64,000 bases of DNA from RUG11462 sp045539315 (GCA_045539315.1 JAZQFC010000027.1:1-64000); one strand, 5' to 3'; counted from the stretch's first letter, positions 1 through 8,807 are shown. Notes: generated from the letters alone by a model not told the origin. Numbers and translations are program-made.

Positions 1-165
1 CGCTCATCTAACTTTACGCTAACGCTTTGCGTTCGCTTCTTGTATCTTGTCCAGATACTTACTTTGGTTTCAAGATTTTATTTCTCAAAATAATCTCTTG
101 GGTCCCTATGCATTGTTTAATTTTCAAGGTACTTTTTGCGCCCGCTTTCTTGCGAGCGCTTGACT
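1..165 (-). promoter_or_regulatory. rRNA operon leader running off the left edge
   Basis: Read on the minus strand, this stretch follows a near-consensus promoter and contains ACCTTGAAAATTAAACAA (rc of about 113-130), the TTGAAAA-type boxA sequence found ahead of rRNA genes and in rRNA spacers of Firmicutes. Several small hairpins follow, for example around AACGCaaAGCGTT. No credible ORF exists on either strand. I infer that a 16S (or 23S) rRNA gene starts just beyond position 1; the rRNA itself is not in the window. Confidence 0.55.
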
Positions 166-194
166 ATATTACCACATTCAAAACCCATTGTCAA
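166..194 (-). promoter_or_regulatory. Strong sigma-A promoter, probably rrn
   Basis: On the minus strand the -35 is TTGACA (189-194) and the -10 is TAATAT (166-171), separated by exactly 17 bp. An A/T-rich stretch upstream (about 195-260) resembles an UP element. The promoter fires leftward into the boxA-like leader, which fits an rRNA operon. Positions 195-384 are very AT-rich and hold nothing else I can support. Confidence 0.75.
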
Positions 195-384
195 GCATTT
201 TTTCAACTTTTTTTCATTTTTTTTAAAAAATTTTTCCCTTTTTAAATTTTATACATTTTTTCCTCTTTTCTTCCCTATATATTGTGCTACTTTACCATAT
301 TATATACAACCCCACCTTACATTATATATATTATATTCTTCTACTATATTTTTTTATTCATTATTATATATGCGTATAAAACAC

Positions 385-410
385 AAAAGTCGCTCAAAAG
401 AGCGACTTTT
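385..410 (-). terminator. Terminator of the LRR protein gene
   Basis: Perfect 11-bp stem AAAAGTCGCTC / GAGCGACTTTT with an AAAA loop, immediately downstream of the minus-strand gene that ends at 416. The stem starts and ends in A/T tracts, so it could work in both directions. Confidence 0.8.
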
Positions 411-415
411 ATGTT

Positions 416-1795
416 TTAATTATACTTTGGTTCATAGAGCAATATTGAACCATCTTTGTTATACAAAGAACCTTTTTTACTACTAAAATATTTATTATCT
501 TTATCTACGGTAAATTTAACAGGATGATAGTAAAAAGAAGAATATTCATATAGTTCGTCAAAAACTTTTTTATCAATTTTCTTTACATTCTTCCCAATTA
601 AAACTTTCGATATATATCTTTCTTTAAATGCACCTGCTTTAATCTTTTCAACACATTTAGGAACCTTATACTTGTTTGCATATTTAGCAATAATAAGTTC
701 TTTTCCGTCTTTACTTAAAAGCGAGCCATTAACAGACGAATAAACTTTATTATTTTCATCTACTTCACAATTTTCAAATATTTTTGGCAAAGACTTATTG
801 TAAACAGTTGTTATATCTGCTAGGATTTTTACAGTTTCATTATTACCATTGTATCTATAAAGTTTTTTGCCATCTTTTGAACACAAAGAGCCATCTACTG
901 ATGAAAATCGTGGATTTTCTTCATCTACTTCAAATGTTACTGTGTAAGAGTCAAGATTGCCGATATATTTTACATTTTTAGGGATGATTATTTTATCAAC
1001 TTTATTAATTTTTTTAATACCATCCCACATTATCCATTCTTCGCCTAAATCGCATTCATAACAATCTAATTCGTCGTTATATACCACTTCATCATCACAT
1101 AATTCATCACATAATTCCTGATTCATAAATGGACAAGAATAATCAAAAGAATAATAAATGTAATCTATACCAATATATGTTGTTCTAACACAGTACATGC
1201 CGAGTTTAATAACAGGTTTGCCACCAATGGTTTCAGGAATTTCTACCACCTGTTCATCACCAATATATCGATTGATACACACACCATCTTTATAATCAGT
1301 AATTTCAAAATCAGGAGCATCCTGACTTATATAAAACTTGTTGAATTTTTTACCCAGGTCTGCATATCTGCTAGTAATCTTCCTTTTTATGCTATGGTTA
1401 GTGATGAAATTTGGGTAATTTGGTGCACCATAAGATTCATCAACAACACGCCTATATGTCTTAATAGATTTTGTGCTCGATTTAAAACCATAGAATTTAC
1501 CTTTTTTATTTTTCTTGAAAGCTGTTACTTTGTAAAAATATTTTTTGTTTGTCTTAAGTTTTTTATCAATAAAAGTTCTTTTTACGGTTTTTTTAATTAA
1601 TTTATATTTTTTATTTCGAGTTTTACGATAAATTTTATAATGCTTTGCACCTTTTACCTTGCTCCATTTAAGTTTTATGCTGTTTTTTGATGATGTTGCA
1701 GTAATTTCAAAATCATTATTTGCAGTAGCAATCTGACAAGATAAAGTCGTTGATAGCAACACAAAAACAGATATAAAAGATAGTATTTTTTTCAT
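416..1795 (-). CDS. Secreted BspA-like leucine-rich repeat protein with Fn3-like domain
   Basis: A 459-aa protein with an N-terminal signal peptide (MKKILSFISVFVLLS..., cleavage near residue 25). Residues about 28-115 form a lysine-rich fibronectin type III-like domain (LKWSKVKGAKHYKIYRK). The rest carries BspA/LRR_5-type repeats, recognisable from phrases such as IIPKNVKYIG, VDGSLCSKDGKKL and KVLIGKNVKKI, where each repeat pairs a beta strand with a 'FSSVDGSLxSKDGK' turn. Such proteins are exported and usually bind surfaces or polymers; the ligand cannot be read here. The start follows a strong AAAGGGGG Shine-Dalgarno. The Fn3-like module is closely related, also at DNA level, to the one in the 741-aa protein at 30249-32474. 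Confidence 0.8.
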   Translation of the reverse strand: MKKILSFISVFVLLSTTLSCQIATANNDFEITATSSKNSIKLKWSKVKGAKHYKIYRKTRNKKYKLIKKTVKRTFIDKKLKTNKKYFYKVTAFKKNKKGKFYGFKSSTKSIKTYRRVVDESYGAPNYPNFITNHSIKRKITSRYADLGKKFNKFYISQDAPDFEITDYKDGVCINRYIGDEQVVEIPETIGGKPVIKLGMYCVRTTYIGIDYIYYSFDYSCPFMNQELCDELCDDEVVYNDELDCYECDLGEEWIMWDGIKKINKVDKIIIPKNVKYIGNLDSYTVTFEVDEENPRFSSVDGSLCSKDGKKLYRYNGNNETVKILADITTVYNKSLPKIFENCEVDENNKVYSSVNGSLLSKDGKELIIAKYANKYKVPKCVEKIKAGAFKERYISKVLIGKNVKKIDKKVFDELYEYSSFYYHPVKFTVDKDNKYFSSKKGSLYNKDGSILLYEPKYN

Positions 1796-1931
1796 TATAC
1801 ACGCCCCCTTTACAATATATATGTGTAATATTATCTTTAAAAAGTTTCAAAATTATATTATAATTATACATTGTTTGCTAATTTCTGTCAATATGATATC
1901 AAAACAACCAAAAAAGGCGATACATACAGAG

Positions 1932-1949
1932 CCTTCTTTTTAAAGAAGG
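1932..1949. repeat. Short palindrome in intergenic region
   Basis: CCTTCTTT-TT-AAAGAAGG is a perfect small palindrome in the 1796-2154 gap. It resembles the shorter, decayed end of the 'aaggctccctt...aaagggagct' repeat seen at 35223. The rest of the gap up to 1998 shows no gene. Confidence 0.4.
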
Positions 1950-1998
1950 TGGATTGACACGAGGAGGCAAGACGGATGATGAACTAAACAACCCTTCC

Positions 1999-2066
1999 GT
2001 CATTTCGAGCGAAGTGAAATGAAGCCGAAGGATCTTTTAAGATGGTTGCGTATCGCTCACCATGAC
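1999..2066. repeat. Interspersed palindromic repeat (GTCAT...ATGAC), copy 1
   Basis: A 68-bp element with short terminal inverted repeats GTCAT/ATGAC and internal GAGCGAAGTGAAATGAAG, CGAAGGATCTTTTAAGAT segments. A related 77-bp copy lies at 48666-48742. It matches the general look of the short intergenic 'GTCATTCTGAGCGAAGCGAAG' repeats seen across many bacteria. No coding capacity. Confidence 0.65.
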
Positions 2067-2090
2067 ACGAGAGAAGATTACTAAAAAAGC

Positions 2091-2122
2091 AAAAAGCCAA
2101 CCTCAAATGAGGTTGGCTTTTT
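2091..2122. terminator. Terminator after the esterase/small-peptide unit
   Basis: Perfect 15-bp stem AAAAAGCCAACCTCA / TGAGGTTGGCTTTTT with an AA loop extension, flanked by T and A tracts. It lies just downstream of the minus-strand small ORF that ends at 2155. Confidence 0.8.
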
Positions 2123-2154
2123 TGTAAAGGAATACATGAAAAAAATATTAGCAA

Positions 2155-2301
2155 TTACCATTTATCATTTTCATATGGGTCGTATTTTGTAGTAGGCTCT
2201 ACTGGTGTTGTAGGGTCTGTTACATCTTCTGATGGTGATGAAGAAATGATATCAAGAGATTCATATTTTTCAAATTCTATTTTAATAGTTTCAAATTTCA
2301 T
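2155..2301 (-). CDS. 48-aa acidic peptide of unknown function
   Basis: I do not recognise this gene as a named family. The ATG at 2301 has an ideal AGGAGGTAACAATA Shine-Dalgarno, whose start lies directly after the stop of the esterase gene, so the two look co-transcribed and translationally coupled. The product begins MKFETIKIEFEKYESLDI, then has a Ser/Pro/Thr-rich, acidic tail ending DPYENDKW; it has no signal peptide, Cys residue or membrane segment. From memory, short peptides with a 'K-x-E-x-P/I-x-I-E-x-F/Y-E-x-x-D-I-I-x-S-S' start recur in Ruminococcaceae near secreted proteins, but I cannot verify a match. A longer TTG/ATG start at 2346 would overlap the esterase and has no ribosome site. 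Confidence 0.6.
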   Translation of the reverse strand: MKFETIKIEFEKYESLDIISSSPSEDVTDPTTPVEPTTKYDPYENDKW

Positions 2302-2317
2302 TATTGTTACCTCCTGA

Positions 2318-4972
2318 TTAGTCATTTTTAGAAGCCCAAGTATCAACTAAAGCTTTTGTATCTGCATCTAATTCTGCATAACCGCCAGTTGCGTCTGCAA
2401 TGTAAGCGTCTGCGATTTGTGCGATATTACGAACAGCAGTATCTTTTGCATAATATGTTACACCATCAATTACAACATAAGCACGAGCGATAAAATCACG
2501 AGCGATGTTAGCATCTTTAATACCAACAATTGAGCCAACGATTTCATTGCCATCCCAAAGGTCATAATTTTTGTGGTCATAAACGATTTTTGCAACATTA
2601 TCTTCCATTGTGATATACTCGCCAACAATATCTTTTGGAGCAAGAATGATACCCATTTCATCAACTTCGTTTACATCAGCATTTACTATTGCATGGAATC
2701 TAATACCTGCAACTTCTCCAAGACGGATTGATGCTTTATCAACTGTTGAAATAAGGTCTGTTGTAGCGCCATCTTTTTCTACCGGTGTAGTTGTTGGAGC
2801 TTCACCTTCATATATAAACTCAAGGTCGTCAACATAATAAGTATTACCAACTGTACCTGCGCCTTCAAATACAATGCTAATAGCAGTTAATGTGCTAAGT
2901 TTTGATTTATCAAAAACTCTTGTTGTATCTTTATTACCATTTGATGCAGGTTTAATTATGTTATGACCAGGTTGATTAAATGATGCGCCAGGGTCAATTT
3001 TTGTTGTATCCCAATTAACTTCGTAATAAGCGCCTTCATCAGAAAGATCGCCTAATTGGTTAGCGCCCCAAACACCATCTGTTGAAGCGTAAGTATGATT
3101 ACCTTCAGCATCAGTAAATCTAAAAGCAACAGTTAAATTGTTTGTTTTTGAACCGGTTGCTGTATTAGATGCAGCCCAGAATCTAAAGCCAATACTTGTT
3201 TGTGCAAATGTAGATAAATCGCTTTTAGCATAGTTTACACCCATCTGGTCCCACGCACCTGTTCTTTTAACTTCAAGAACCTTTGAGCCACCTGAAAGTG
3301 TGCTATCAATAATTGAAATATTATCATTATATGATGGTGAAACTACATATTTATCAATATCGCCTTCATAAGCACCTATGTCTGTTTTAATTGTATCAGA
3401 ATATGTATCAGCATCAAAAAGTTTTAAGCTAGAAATTGTTGGGTTTGAAGGTTGTGTAGCAGATGAAGATTCTTCTGCTTTTTGAGTTGTAGTTGTGGTA
3501 GTTGTTGTGGTTGTAGTAGTGGTAGTAGTTGTCGTTGTTGTTTCTTCTTCAGATGGTTCTTCATCTACATCTGCAACTTTAACAAGCTCGAGTGAATTAA
3601 GATATAAGTTTCCGGAATTAGAAACATCAGTTACAACTATTTTCAATGAAACTTGAGAAGCTTCTGTGATTGTAACTGTATTTTCGTTCATAGGAATTTC
3701 CCAGTCATAACCACCGTTTTGCGCTGTTCCTGATTGTTTTCCATCACCTTTGTTACCTGTATTAAGATTTGTTGCAACCTTAACATCATTGATATAAACA
3801 TCAATTAAAGCACGAGAACCTGTTACTCTTGCATAAAGATTTGAAGAATATACACCAGGAGCAACCAAAGCTTTTGAAGTAAGAGTTACGCTATTTCCAA
3901 CTACGTTGTTAGATGAGAAGAAATAAGTTCCATCATTTGCATAATGAGTATTCAAAAATGGTTTGCCATTTGATGAATCCTTCATTGTGTGGTCTTCATT
4001 ATAAGTGAAATTATCTGTATAGAGATTCCATTTATAACTTTCTGCTTCAACTGCTGGAGCAGATGAAGATTCTTCAGGTGCTTTTGTTGTTGTAACTGTT
4101 GTTGCTTCTGATGGAGTTGTAACAGGGTGAGCGAAAGTAGGATTTTCTTCACCATAATATTCTCTGATAAGTTTTACAACTTCATCTGCCATTAAGTTAT
4201 AACCAGCAGTGTTAGGATGACGATTTGAAGAAACATAAGTTGAATTGCCTTTTTCTTCGCCATAACCCATCAATGTATCAACATCAAATAAAACTACATT
4301 TTCTTCACTATCGGCAACTGCTGCTAATTTTGCATTTGCTGACTTTTGCGCAAGTACACGATAATAGTTTCTTGTATCCTCATAAATTGCATCTATTTCA
4401 TCATCAGTCAAACCTTCTGCCTCGAGTTCTGCAAGACGGTCAGCATAACCATTTGTATAGCTGCACCACATATTGCCAAGAAGAACAAGAGCGTCTGGGT
4501 TTGCAGTTTTAATTGAAGAAATAATGCTATTGATTCTTGTCATATAAGATGTTTCAAGAGCATCATACAACTGTTTAAATGTTTTTGAACCATTTTTAAC
4601 ACTTGTTGTGTAGTGTGATGTGCCACAGAAATCGTTTGTACCAACGTGAATAACGATTGTATCAGCGTCAACCATTTCATCATAAACATTGTTTTCTTTT
4701 TCAGGGTTAATAACATTAACAACATTAGCGGTGTACCAACCACCTGCTGCGCCACTTAATGAGCCATATTCCCAGCCGAGAGTTTCGGCGGCTTTTACAG
4801 GTACTTTAACTGTAGGGTTAGCGCCAACGCCACATAACCAAGAATCGCCAAGACCTAAAATTCTGCCATAATAAGAATATTCTGGCTCTGATTCATTTGC
4901 AGAAATTACGCTACCAACGCATACTGATAAGCATAAAACTACTGCTAATAAAATTGAAATAATTTTTTTCAT
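2318..4972 (-). CDS. Secreted multidomain SGNH esterase
   Basis: An 884-aa exported protein. The signal peptide is residues 1-25. Residues about 35-275 form an SGNH/GDSL hydrolase domain with GLGDSW (nucleophile Ser44), IHVGTND (block III) and SSNRHPN (catalytic His block). A carbohydrate-binding-like beta domain follows (about 312-465), then an acidic/Thr linker with a run of about 19 threonines encoded by mixed ACN codons (around 3480-3545), a second CBM-like domain (about 512-715, ending YYVDDLEFIY), and a C-terminal domain common in clostridial exoproteins (IRLGEVAGIRFHAIV...). By family it should de-esterify (probably deacetylate) polysaccharides outside the cell. It is divergent from the broken AraC regulator at 5106. 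The start follows AAAAGGAG. Confidence 0.85.
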   Translation of the reverse strand: MKKIISILLAVVLCLSVCVGSVISANESEPEYSYYGRILGLGDSWLCGVGANPTVKVPVKAAETLGWEYGSLSGAAGGWYTANVVNVINPEKENNVYDEMVDADTIVIHVGTNDFCGTSHYTTSVKNGSKTFKQLYDALETSYMTRINSIISSIKTANPDALVLLGNMWCSYTNGYADRLAELEAEGLTDDEIDAIYEDTRNYYRVLAQKSANAKLAAVADSEENVVLFDVDTLMGYGEEKGNSTYVSSNRHPNTAGYNLMADEVVKLIREYYGEENPTFAHPVTTPSEATTVTTTKAPEESSSAPAVEAESYKWNLYTDNFTYNEDHTMKDSSNGKPFLNTHYANDGTYFFSSNNVVGNSVTLTSKALVAPGVYSSNLYARVTGSRALIDVYINDVKVATNLNTGNKGDGKQSGTAQNGGYDWEIPMNENTVTITEASQVSLKIVVTDVSNSGNLYLNSLELVKVADVDEEPSEEETTTTTTTTTTTTTTTTTTTQKAEESSSATQPSNPTISSLKLFDADTYSDTIKTDIGAYEGDIDKYVVSPSYNDNISIIDSTLSGGSKVLEVKRTGAWDQMGVNYAKSDLSTFAQTSIGFRFWAASNTATGSKTNNLTVAFRFTDAEGNHTYASTDGVWGANQLGDLSDEGAYYEVNWDTTKIDPGASFNQPGHNIIKPASNGNKDTTRVFDKSKLSTLTAISIVFEGAGTVGNTYYVDDLEFIYEGEAPTTTPVEKDGATTDLISTVDKASIRLGEVAGIRFHAIVNADVNEVDEMGIILAPKDIVGEYITMEDNVAKIVYDHKNYDLWDGNEIVGSIVGIKDANIARDFIARAYVVIDGVTYYAKDTAVRNIAQIADAYIADATGGYAELDADTKALVDTWASKND

Positions 4973-5000
4973 AAGTTTTTCTCCTTTTTTGTTTTTCTAT

Positions 5001-5029
5001 ATTATAACACTATCAAAGCACAATTTACA
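5001..5029 (-). promoter_or_regulatory. Candidate promoter of the SGNH esterase
   Basis: Minus-strand -10 TATAAT (rc of 5001-5006), about 20 bp upstream of the gene's Shine-Dalgarno. The -35 at 17 bp spacing is weak (TGTAAA-like), which would suit a promoter that needs an activator such as the adjacent AraC protein. Confidence 0.45.
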
Positions 5030-5041
5030 TTGTCATTTACA

Positions 5042-5093
5042 AAGAAAAACATTGCAAAGTTAGAGTTTTTATGTTATTATGAAGAAAAACATT
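5042..5093. repeat. 12-bp direct repeat between divergent genes
   Basis: AAGAAAAACATT occurs at 5042-5053 and 5082-5093, a 40-bp period (about four helical turns), in the gap between the esterase and the AraC-type gene. AraC-family operators are often direct repeats, so this is a candidate binding site; the role is inference. Confidence 0.35.
5052..5080 (+). promoter_or_regulatory. Promoter of the broken AraC regulator
   Basis: TTGCAA (5052-5057), 17-bp spacer, TATTAT (5075-5080). The ATG at 5106 follows an AAGGAA site. The intact AraC gene at 60548 has the same kind of promoter (TTGCAA-17-TAAAAT). Confidence 0.55.
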
Positions 5094-5105
5094 TAAGGAA
5101 CTATT

Positions 5106-6014
5106 ATGGATAAAAAAGTTATTACTTCGGAAAAAGGGTTTTATGATCCAGAATTTTGCATTAGATTTATGAAAGTTAAGGCCGCAAAAACATCCTATGT
5201 TCACGGTGTGAAAAACTCATCTGACTATCAAATTGTTTTGATAACACGCGGAAACTTTGAAATATTATGCAACAATACGATATTACCTATAAAAAGCGGC
5301 GATGTTTTTATAGCAAAACCATTTGAAAATTATAGGGTTAAATGTTTTGAATCAAAAGAAGTATCCTCATTTACAATAATAACCTTTCATCAAAGTTTGT
5401 TTAAAGAAGTTAAAGGCGATAATGAGTTTTTGCGTGCTTTTGATAATCGTGAAAACGGAAAATTTAATATTTATAAATAAGAAAGTTTAAATGATTTTTC
5501 TGTTTTAAATAGTGTAGATTTATTGAAGTATTATACAAGTAAAAATCTTGGGTTTTTTCATTTTTCATCGGTTGTTGCAACAATTATTTCTCAACTTGAT
5601 ATTGTTTATGATGAATTAAATGCATTATCGTCTTCTAATACTACAAACGACCTTTCAGTTATGGTTTGGGACTATATTGTTAGCAATTGTATGTCTATGA
5701 TAACTGCCGAAGAAATTTGCGAGAAATTTTATGTTTCAAAATGGTTTGTTGATAAAGTTACAAAACAATTTTACGGCAAACCTTTTCATCAAACAGTAAA
5801 ATCAATGAGAATGTGGCATGCAAAGGCATTAATGATTTACAAGCATAATTTAACCAAGATTAGCAAACTTTGCGGTTATTCTGATTATTCTGCTTTTTAT
5901 AGAGCCTATTCTTCTTTTTTTGGTGTTTCTCCTAAAAAAGAATATCAATTTTATTTAAAAAACAAAACTTTTTTATCTGATAAAAATAATGATACTATTA
6001 CAAGCATAAATTAA
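5106..6014 (+). pseudogene. AraC-family regulator interrupted by an in-frame stop
   Basis: Positions 5106-5477 encode a cupin-like AraC N-terminal half and 5523-6014 encode the C-terminal double helix-turn-helix (EEICEKFYVSKWFVDKV and ISKLCGYSDYSAFYRAYSSFFG). Both are in the same frame: a TAA at 5478-5480 is the only interruption, and translation of the bases after it (ESLNDFSVLNSVDLLKYY) runs straight into the second half. Repaired, the protein would be 302 aa, close to the 283-aa paralogue at 60548. No ribosome site precedes the TTG at 5523, so I do not treat it as a separate gene. Either a recent nonsense mutation or, less likely, readthrough. It would naturally regulate the divergent esterase. 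Confidence 0.8.
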
Positions 6015-6043
6015 AAAAGAGTTCCTTTGAGGAACTCTTTTTT
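6013..6043. terminator. Bidirectional terminator between AraC pseudogene and ilvD
   Basis: 13-bp stem AAAAAAGAGTTCC / GGAACTCTTTTTT with a TTTGA loop between two convergent genes. Confidence 0.85.
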
Positions 6044-6044
6044 G

Positions 6045-7709
6045 TTACTGCATTATTGCGCCTTTATCTGCGCCAGAAACCTGACGAGAATAGCGAGAGA
6101 GCCAACCTGTTTTAATATTAGGCTCACGCATAGTATAATTTGCACGGCGCTCGGCTAAAGTTTCATCATCTACTTTGACATTGATAGATGCATTTGGAAT
6201 ATCAATTTCAATAATATCGCCTTCTTCTATAAGACCGATATTGCCACCGTCTGCCGCTTCTGGAGAAACATGGCCAATTGAAGCGCCACGAGATGCGCCT
6301 GAAAAACGACCATCTGTAATAAGCGCTACTGTTTTATCAAGTTTCATACCTGCAAGCGCTGATGTTGGGTTAAGCATTTCTCTCATACCAGGGCCACCTT
6401 TTGGACCTTCGTATCTGATAACAACAACATCGCCATCTACGATTTTGCCATTATAAATTGCAGAAATTGCTTCTTCTTCACTATCAAACACGCGGGCTGG
6501 ACCAGAGTGTTTAAGCATTTCAGGTGCTACTGCGCTACGCTTTACAACGCAACCTTTTTGAGCAATGTTACCCCAAAGAATTTGAATACCACCTGTTTCG
6601 CTATAAGGATTTTCAATTGGGCGAATTGAATTTGTATCTTTAATATAAGCACCCTCGATATTTTCGCCAACTGTTTTACCTGTTGCAGTGATAAGCGATA
6701 AATCAAGCAAATCTCTTTTTGCTAATTCTGCTTGAACTGCAGGAATACCACCAGCGGCGTTAAGGTCTTGCATATGAGTATCTCCTGCCGGTGCTAAATG
6801 GCAAAGGTTAGGAACGCGAGCGCTCATTTCATTGAAAAGTTCAAGATTTAATGGAACACCGGCTTCATTTGCAATAGCGAGCAAGTGCAAAACGCTATTT
6901 GACGAGCAACCAAGCGCCATATCACAAGCGAGCGCATTTTTAACTGATTTTTCATTGATAATCTGACGAGCAGTAATGCCTTTTTGCACTAAATTCATAA
7001 TTGCCATACCTGCTTGTTTTGCAAGGGCAGTTCTGCCTGAATAAACTGCAGGAATTGTGCCATTACCAGGAAGCGCAATACCAAGTGATTCACAAAGACA
7101 GTTCATACTATTCGCAGTGTACATACCTGCGCAAGAGCCACAACCAGGACAAGCGCCTTTTTCACACTCATCTAACTTGCACTCATCTATCATACCTGCT
7201 TTATAAGCGCCAACTGCTTCAAACATTTTTGAAAGGCTAACTTCATTGCCATCATATGTACCTGCAAGCATTGGGCCACCTGAAACTACTACTGCAGGAA
7301 TGTCCATTCTAACTGCGCCCATTACCATACCAGGAACAATTTTATCACAGTTTGGAACTAAAACTACACCATCTAACTGATGAGCCATTACCATTGTTTC
7401 AACGCTATCTGCGATAAGTTCACGAGAAGCGAGTGAATATTTCATACCAATATGGCCCATAGCAATACCATCGCAAACACCGATAGATGGAATGAGAATA
7501 GGAGTACCCCCTGCCATTCTAACGCCTGCTTTAACTGCATCTGCAATTTTATCAAGATGATAGTGACCAGGTACAATTTCACTATGAGCAGAGATAACGC
7601 CAATTAAAGGACGCTCTAACTCCTCTTTTGTATAACCCATTGCATAAAACAATGAGCGGTTAGGCGCACGCTCTGCGCCTTTTGTTACATTATCACTTCT
7701 TAAATTCAT
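6045..7709 (-). CDS. ilvD: Dihydroxy-acid dehydratase
   Basis: Removes water from 2,3-dihydroxy-isovalerate and -methylvalerate to give the 2-keto acids of valine and isoleucine. The 554-aa product is full length for IlvD/Edd enzymes. Iron-sulfur ligand cysteines are visible in VPNCDK (Cys121) and CPGCGSC (Cys193), with the downstream signature PGGPGMREM and the Mg-binding DGRFSGASRG segment. I chose ATG at 7709 because AAAGG lies 8 bp upstream; a GTG at 7718 would fall on that site. It is the last gene of the leu/ilv operon, separated from ilvC by a hairpin at 7739-7762. Confidence 0.95.
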   Translation of the reverse strand: MNLRSDNVTKGAERAPNRSLFYAMGYTKEELERPLIGVISAHSEIVPGHYHLDKIADAVKAGVRMAGGTPILIPSIGVCDGIAMGHIGMKYSLASRELIADSVETMVMAHQLDGVVLVPNCDKIVPGMVMGAVRMDIPAVVVSGGPMLAGTYDGNEVSLSKMFEAVGAYKAGMIDECKLDECEKGACPGCGSCAGMYTANSMNCLCESLGIALPGNGTIPAVYSGRTALAKQAGMAIMNLVQKGITARQIINEKSVKNALACDMALGCSSNSVLHLLAIANEAGVPLNLELFNEMSARVPNLCHLAPAGDTHMQDLNAAGGIPAVQAELAKRDLLDLSLITATGKTVGENIEGAYIKDTNSIRPIENPYSETGGIQILWGNIAQKGCVVKRSAVAPEMLKHSGPARVFDSEEEAISAIYNGKIVDGDVVVIRYEGPKGGPGMREMLNPTSALAGMKLDKTVALITDGRFSGASRGASIGHVSPEAADGGNIGLIEEGDIIEIDIPNASINVKVDDETLAERRANYTMREPNIKTGWLSRYSRQVSGADKGAIMQ

Positions 7710-7738
7710 AAAAAACACCTTTATTAAAAAGAGTAAAC

Positions 7739-7762
7739 AGGCGGTCGAAAAGTTGACCGCCT
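7739..7762 (-). terminator. Intercistronic hairpin between ilvC and ilvD
   Basis: Stem AGGCGGTC / GACCGCCT with an 8-nt loop in the 65-bp ilvC-ilvD gap. The minus-strand T tract after it is poor (TGTTTACTCTTTTT), so it may be a partial terminator or an mRNA-processing/stability element that lowers ilvD relative to ilvC. Confidence 0.5.
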
Positions 7763-7774
7763 TTTATACTTTAA

Positions 7775-8770
7775 TTATTTTTTGAGCCAACTCATCATTT
7801 TTCTGAGTTCTGCGCCTACTTTTTCAAGCAAGTGTTCGCTCTCTTTACGGCGAGTTGCTAAGAATTTAGCCTTTCTGCCTGCTGAGAATTCTTGCATAAA
7901 TTCTGATGCAAATGTACCATCTTGAATTTCTGAAAGAACTTTTTTCATTTCTTTTCTTGTTTCATCTGTAACAAGGCGTTTACCTGTTCTGTAATCGCCA
8001 TATTCAGCAGTGTTTGAAATAGAATATCTCATCATAGCGAAACCACCATTGTTGATAAGGTCAACAATAAGTTTCATTTCGTGGATACACTCAAAGTATG
8101 CCATTTCAGGTTCATAGCCTGCTTCTACCAATGTATCAAAACCTGCTTTCATAAGTTCTGTTACACCACCGCAAAGAACTGCTTGTTCACCGAAAAGGTC
8201 TGTTTCAGTTTCTTCTTTAAATGATGTTTCAAGAATACCTGCGCGGCCTGCGCCGATACCACAAGCGTATGCTAAAGCATAGTCTTTTGCTCTGCCTGAA
8301 GCGTCTTGATATACAGCGATGAGTGAAGGAACGCCTTTACCCTCTTGATATTGGCTTCTTACTGTATGACCAGGGCCTTTTGGCGCGATCATAATAACAT
8401 CAATATCTTTTGCAGGTTTGATAAGGTTGTAATGAATATTAAAACCATGAGCAAAACAAAGAACATCGCCCTCTTTCATAAAAGGTGCTACTTGTTCATT
8501 ATAAATATCTGCTGCAAGTTCATCTGGAACGAGCATCATAACAACATCTGCAGCCTTTGCAGCATCTGAAATTTCCATAACTTCAAGACCTGCTTCACGC
8601 GCTTTTGCACAAGAAGGTGATGTTGAACGAAGACCAACGATAACTTTTACGCCGCTTTCATGCAAATTTTGAGCATGAGCGTGACCTTGGCTACCAAAGC
8701 CCATAATAGCAACGGTTTTTCCGTCGAGCAAACCTAAATTGCAATCTGAATCATAGTATTTTGTAATCAT
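7775..8770 (-). CDS. ilvC: Ketol-acid reductoisomerase (class I)
   Basis: Isomerises and reduces acetolactate and acetohydroxybutyrate. The 331-aa length fits the short class I enzyme. GFGSQG (24-29) is the dinucleotide-binding turn, and the following loop RSTSPS (about 48-53) keeps the arginine and serine expected for NADPH preference. Metal ligands sit in ETDLFGEQ and in ECIHEMKLIVDL. The start follows AAAGGAGATTTTTATT. It lies between ilvN and ilvD. Confidence 0.96.
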   Translation of the reverse strand: MITKYYDSDCNLGLLDGKTVAIMGFGSQGHAHAQNLHESGVKVIVGLRSTSPSCAKAREAGLEVMEISDAAKAADVVMMLVPDELAADIYNEQVAPFMKEGDVLCFAHGFNIHYNLIKPAKDIDVIMIAPKGPGHTVRSQYQEGKGVPSLIAVYQDASGRAKDYALAYACGIGAGRAGILETSFKEETETDLFGEQAVLCGGVTELMKAGFDTLVEAGYEPEMAYFECIHEMKLIVDLINNGGFAMMRYSISNTAEYGDYRTGKRLVTDETRKEMKKVLSEIQDGTFASEFMQEFSAGRKAKFLATRRKESEHLLEKVGAELRKMMSWLKK

Positions 8771-8807
8771 AATAAAAATCTCCTTTTGATTTTAAAATAT
8801 TCTTAAT

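Noticed and set aside
27..486. Two plus-strand ORFs at the left edge
   Set aside because: Phe/Leu-rich translations of AT-rich promoter/leader and terminator DNA, without ribosome sites.
3480..3545. Short tandem DNA repeat as a phase-variable microsatellite
   Set aside because: The tract encodes a threonine linker with mixed ACN codons; units are irregular and a simple slippage array is not evident.
5523..6014. C-terminal AraC half as an independent gene starting at TTG
   Set aside because: No ribosome site upstream, and the frame continues unbroken into the N-terminal half apart from one TAA.
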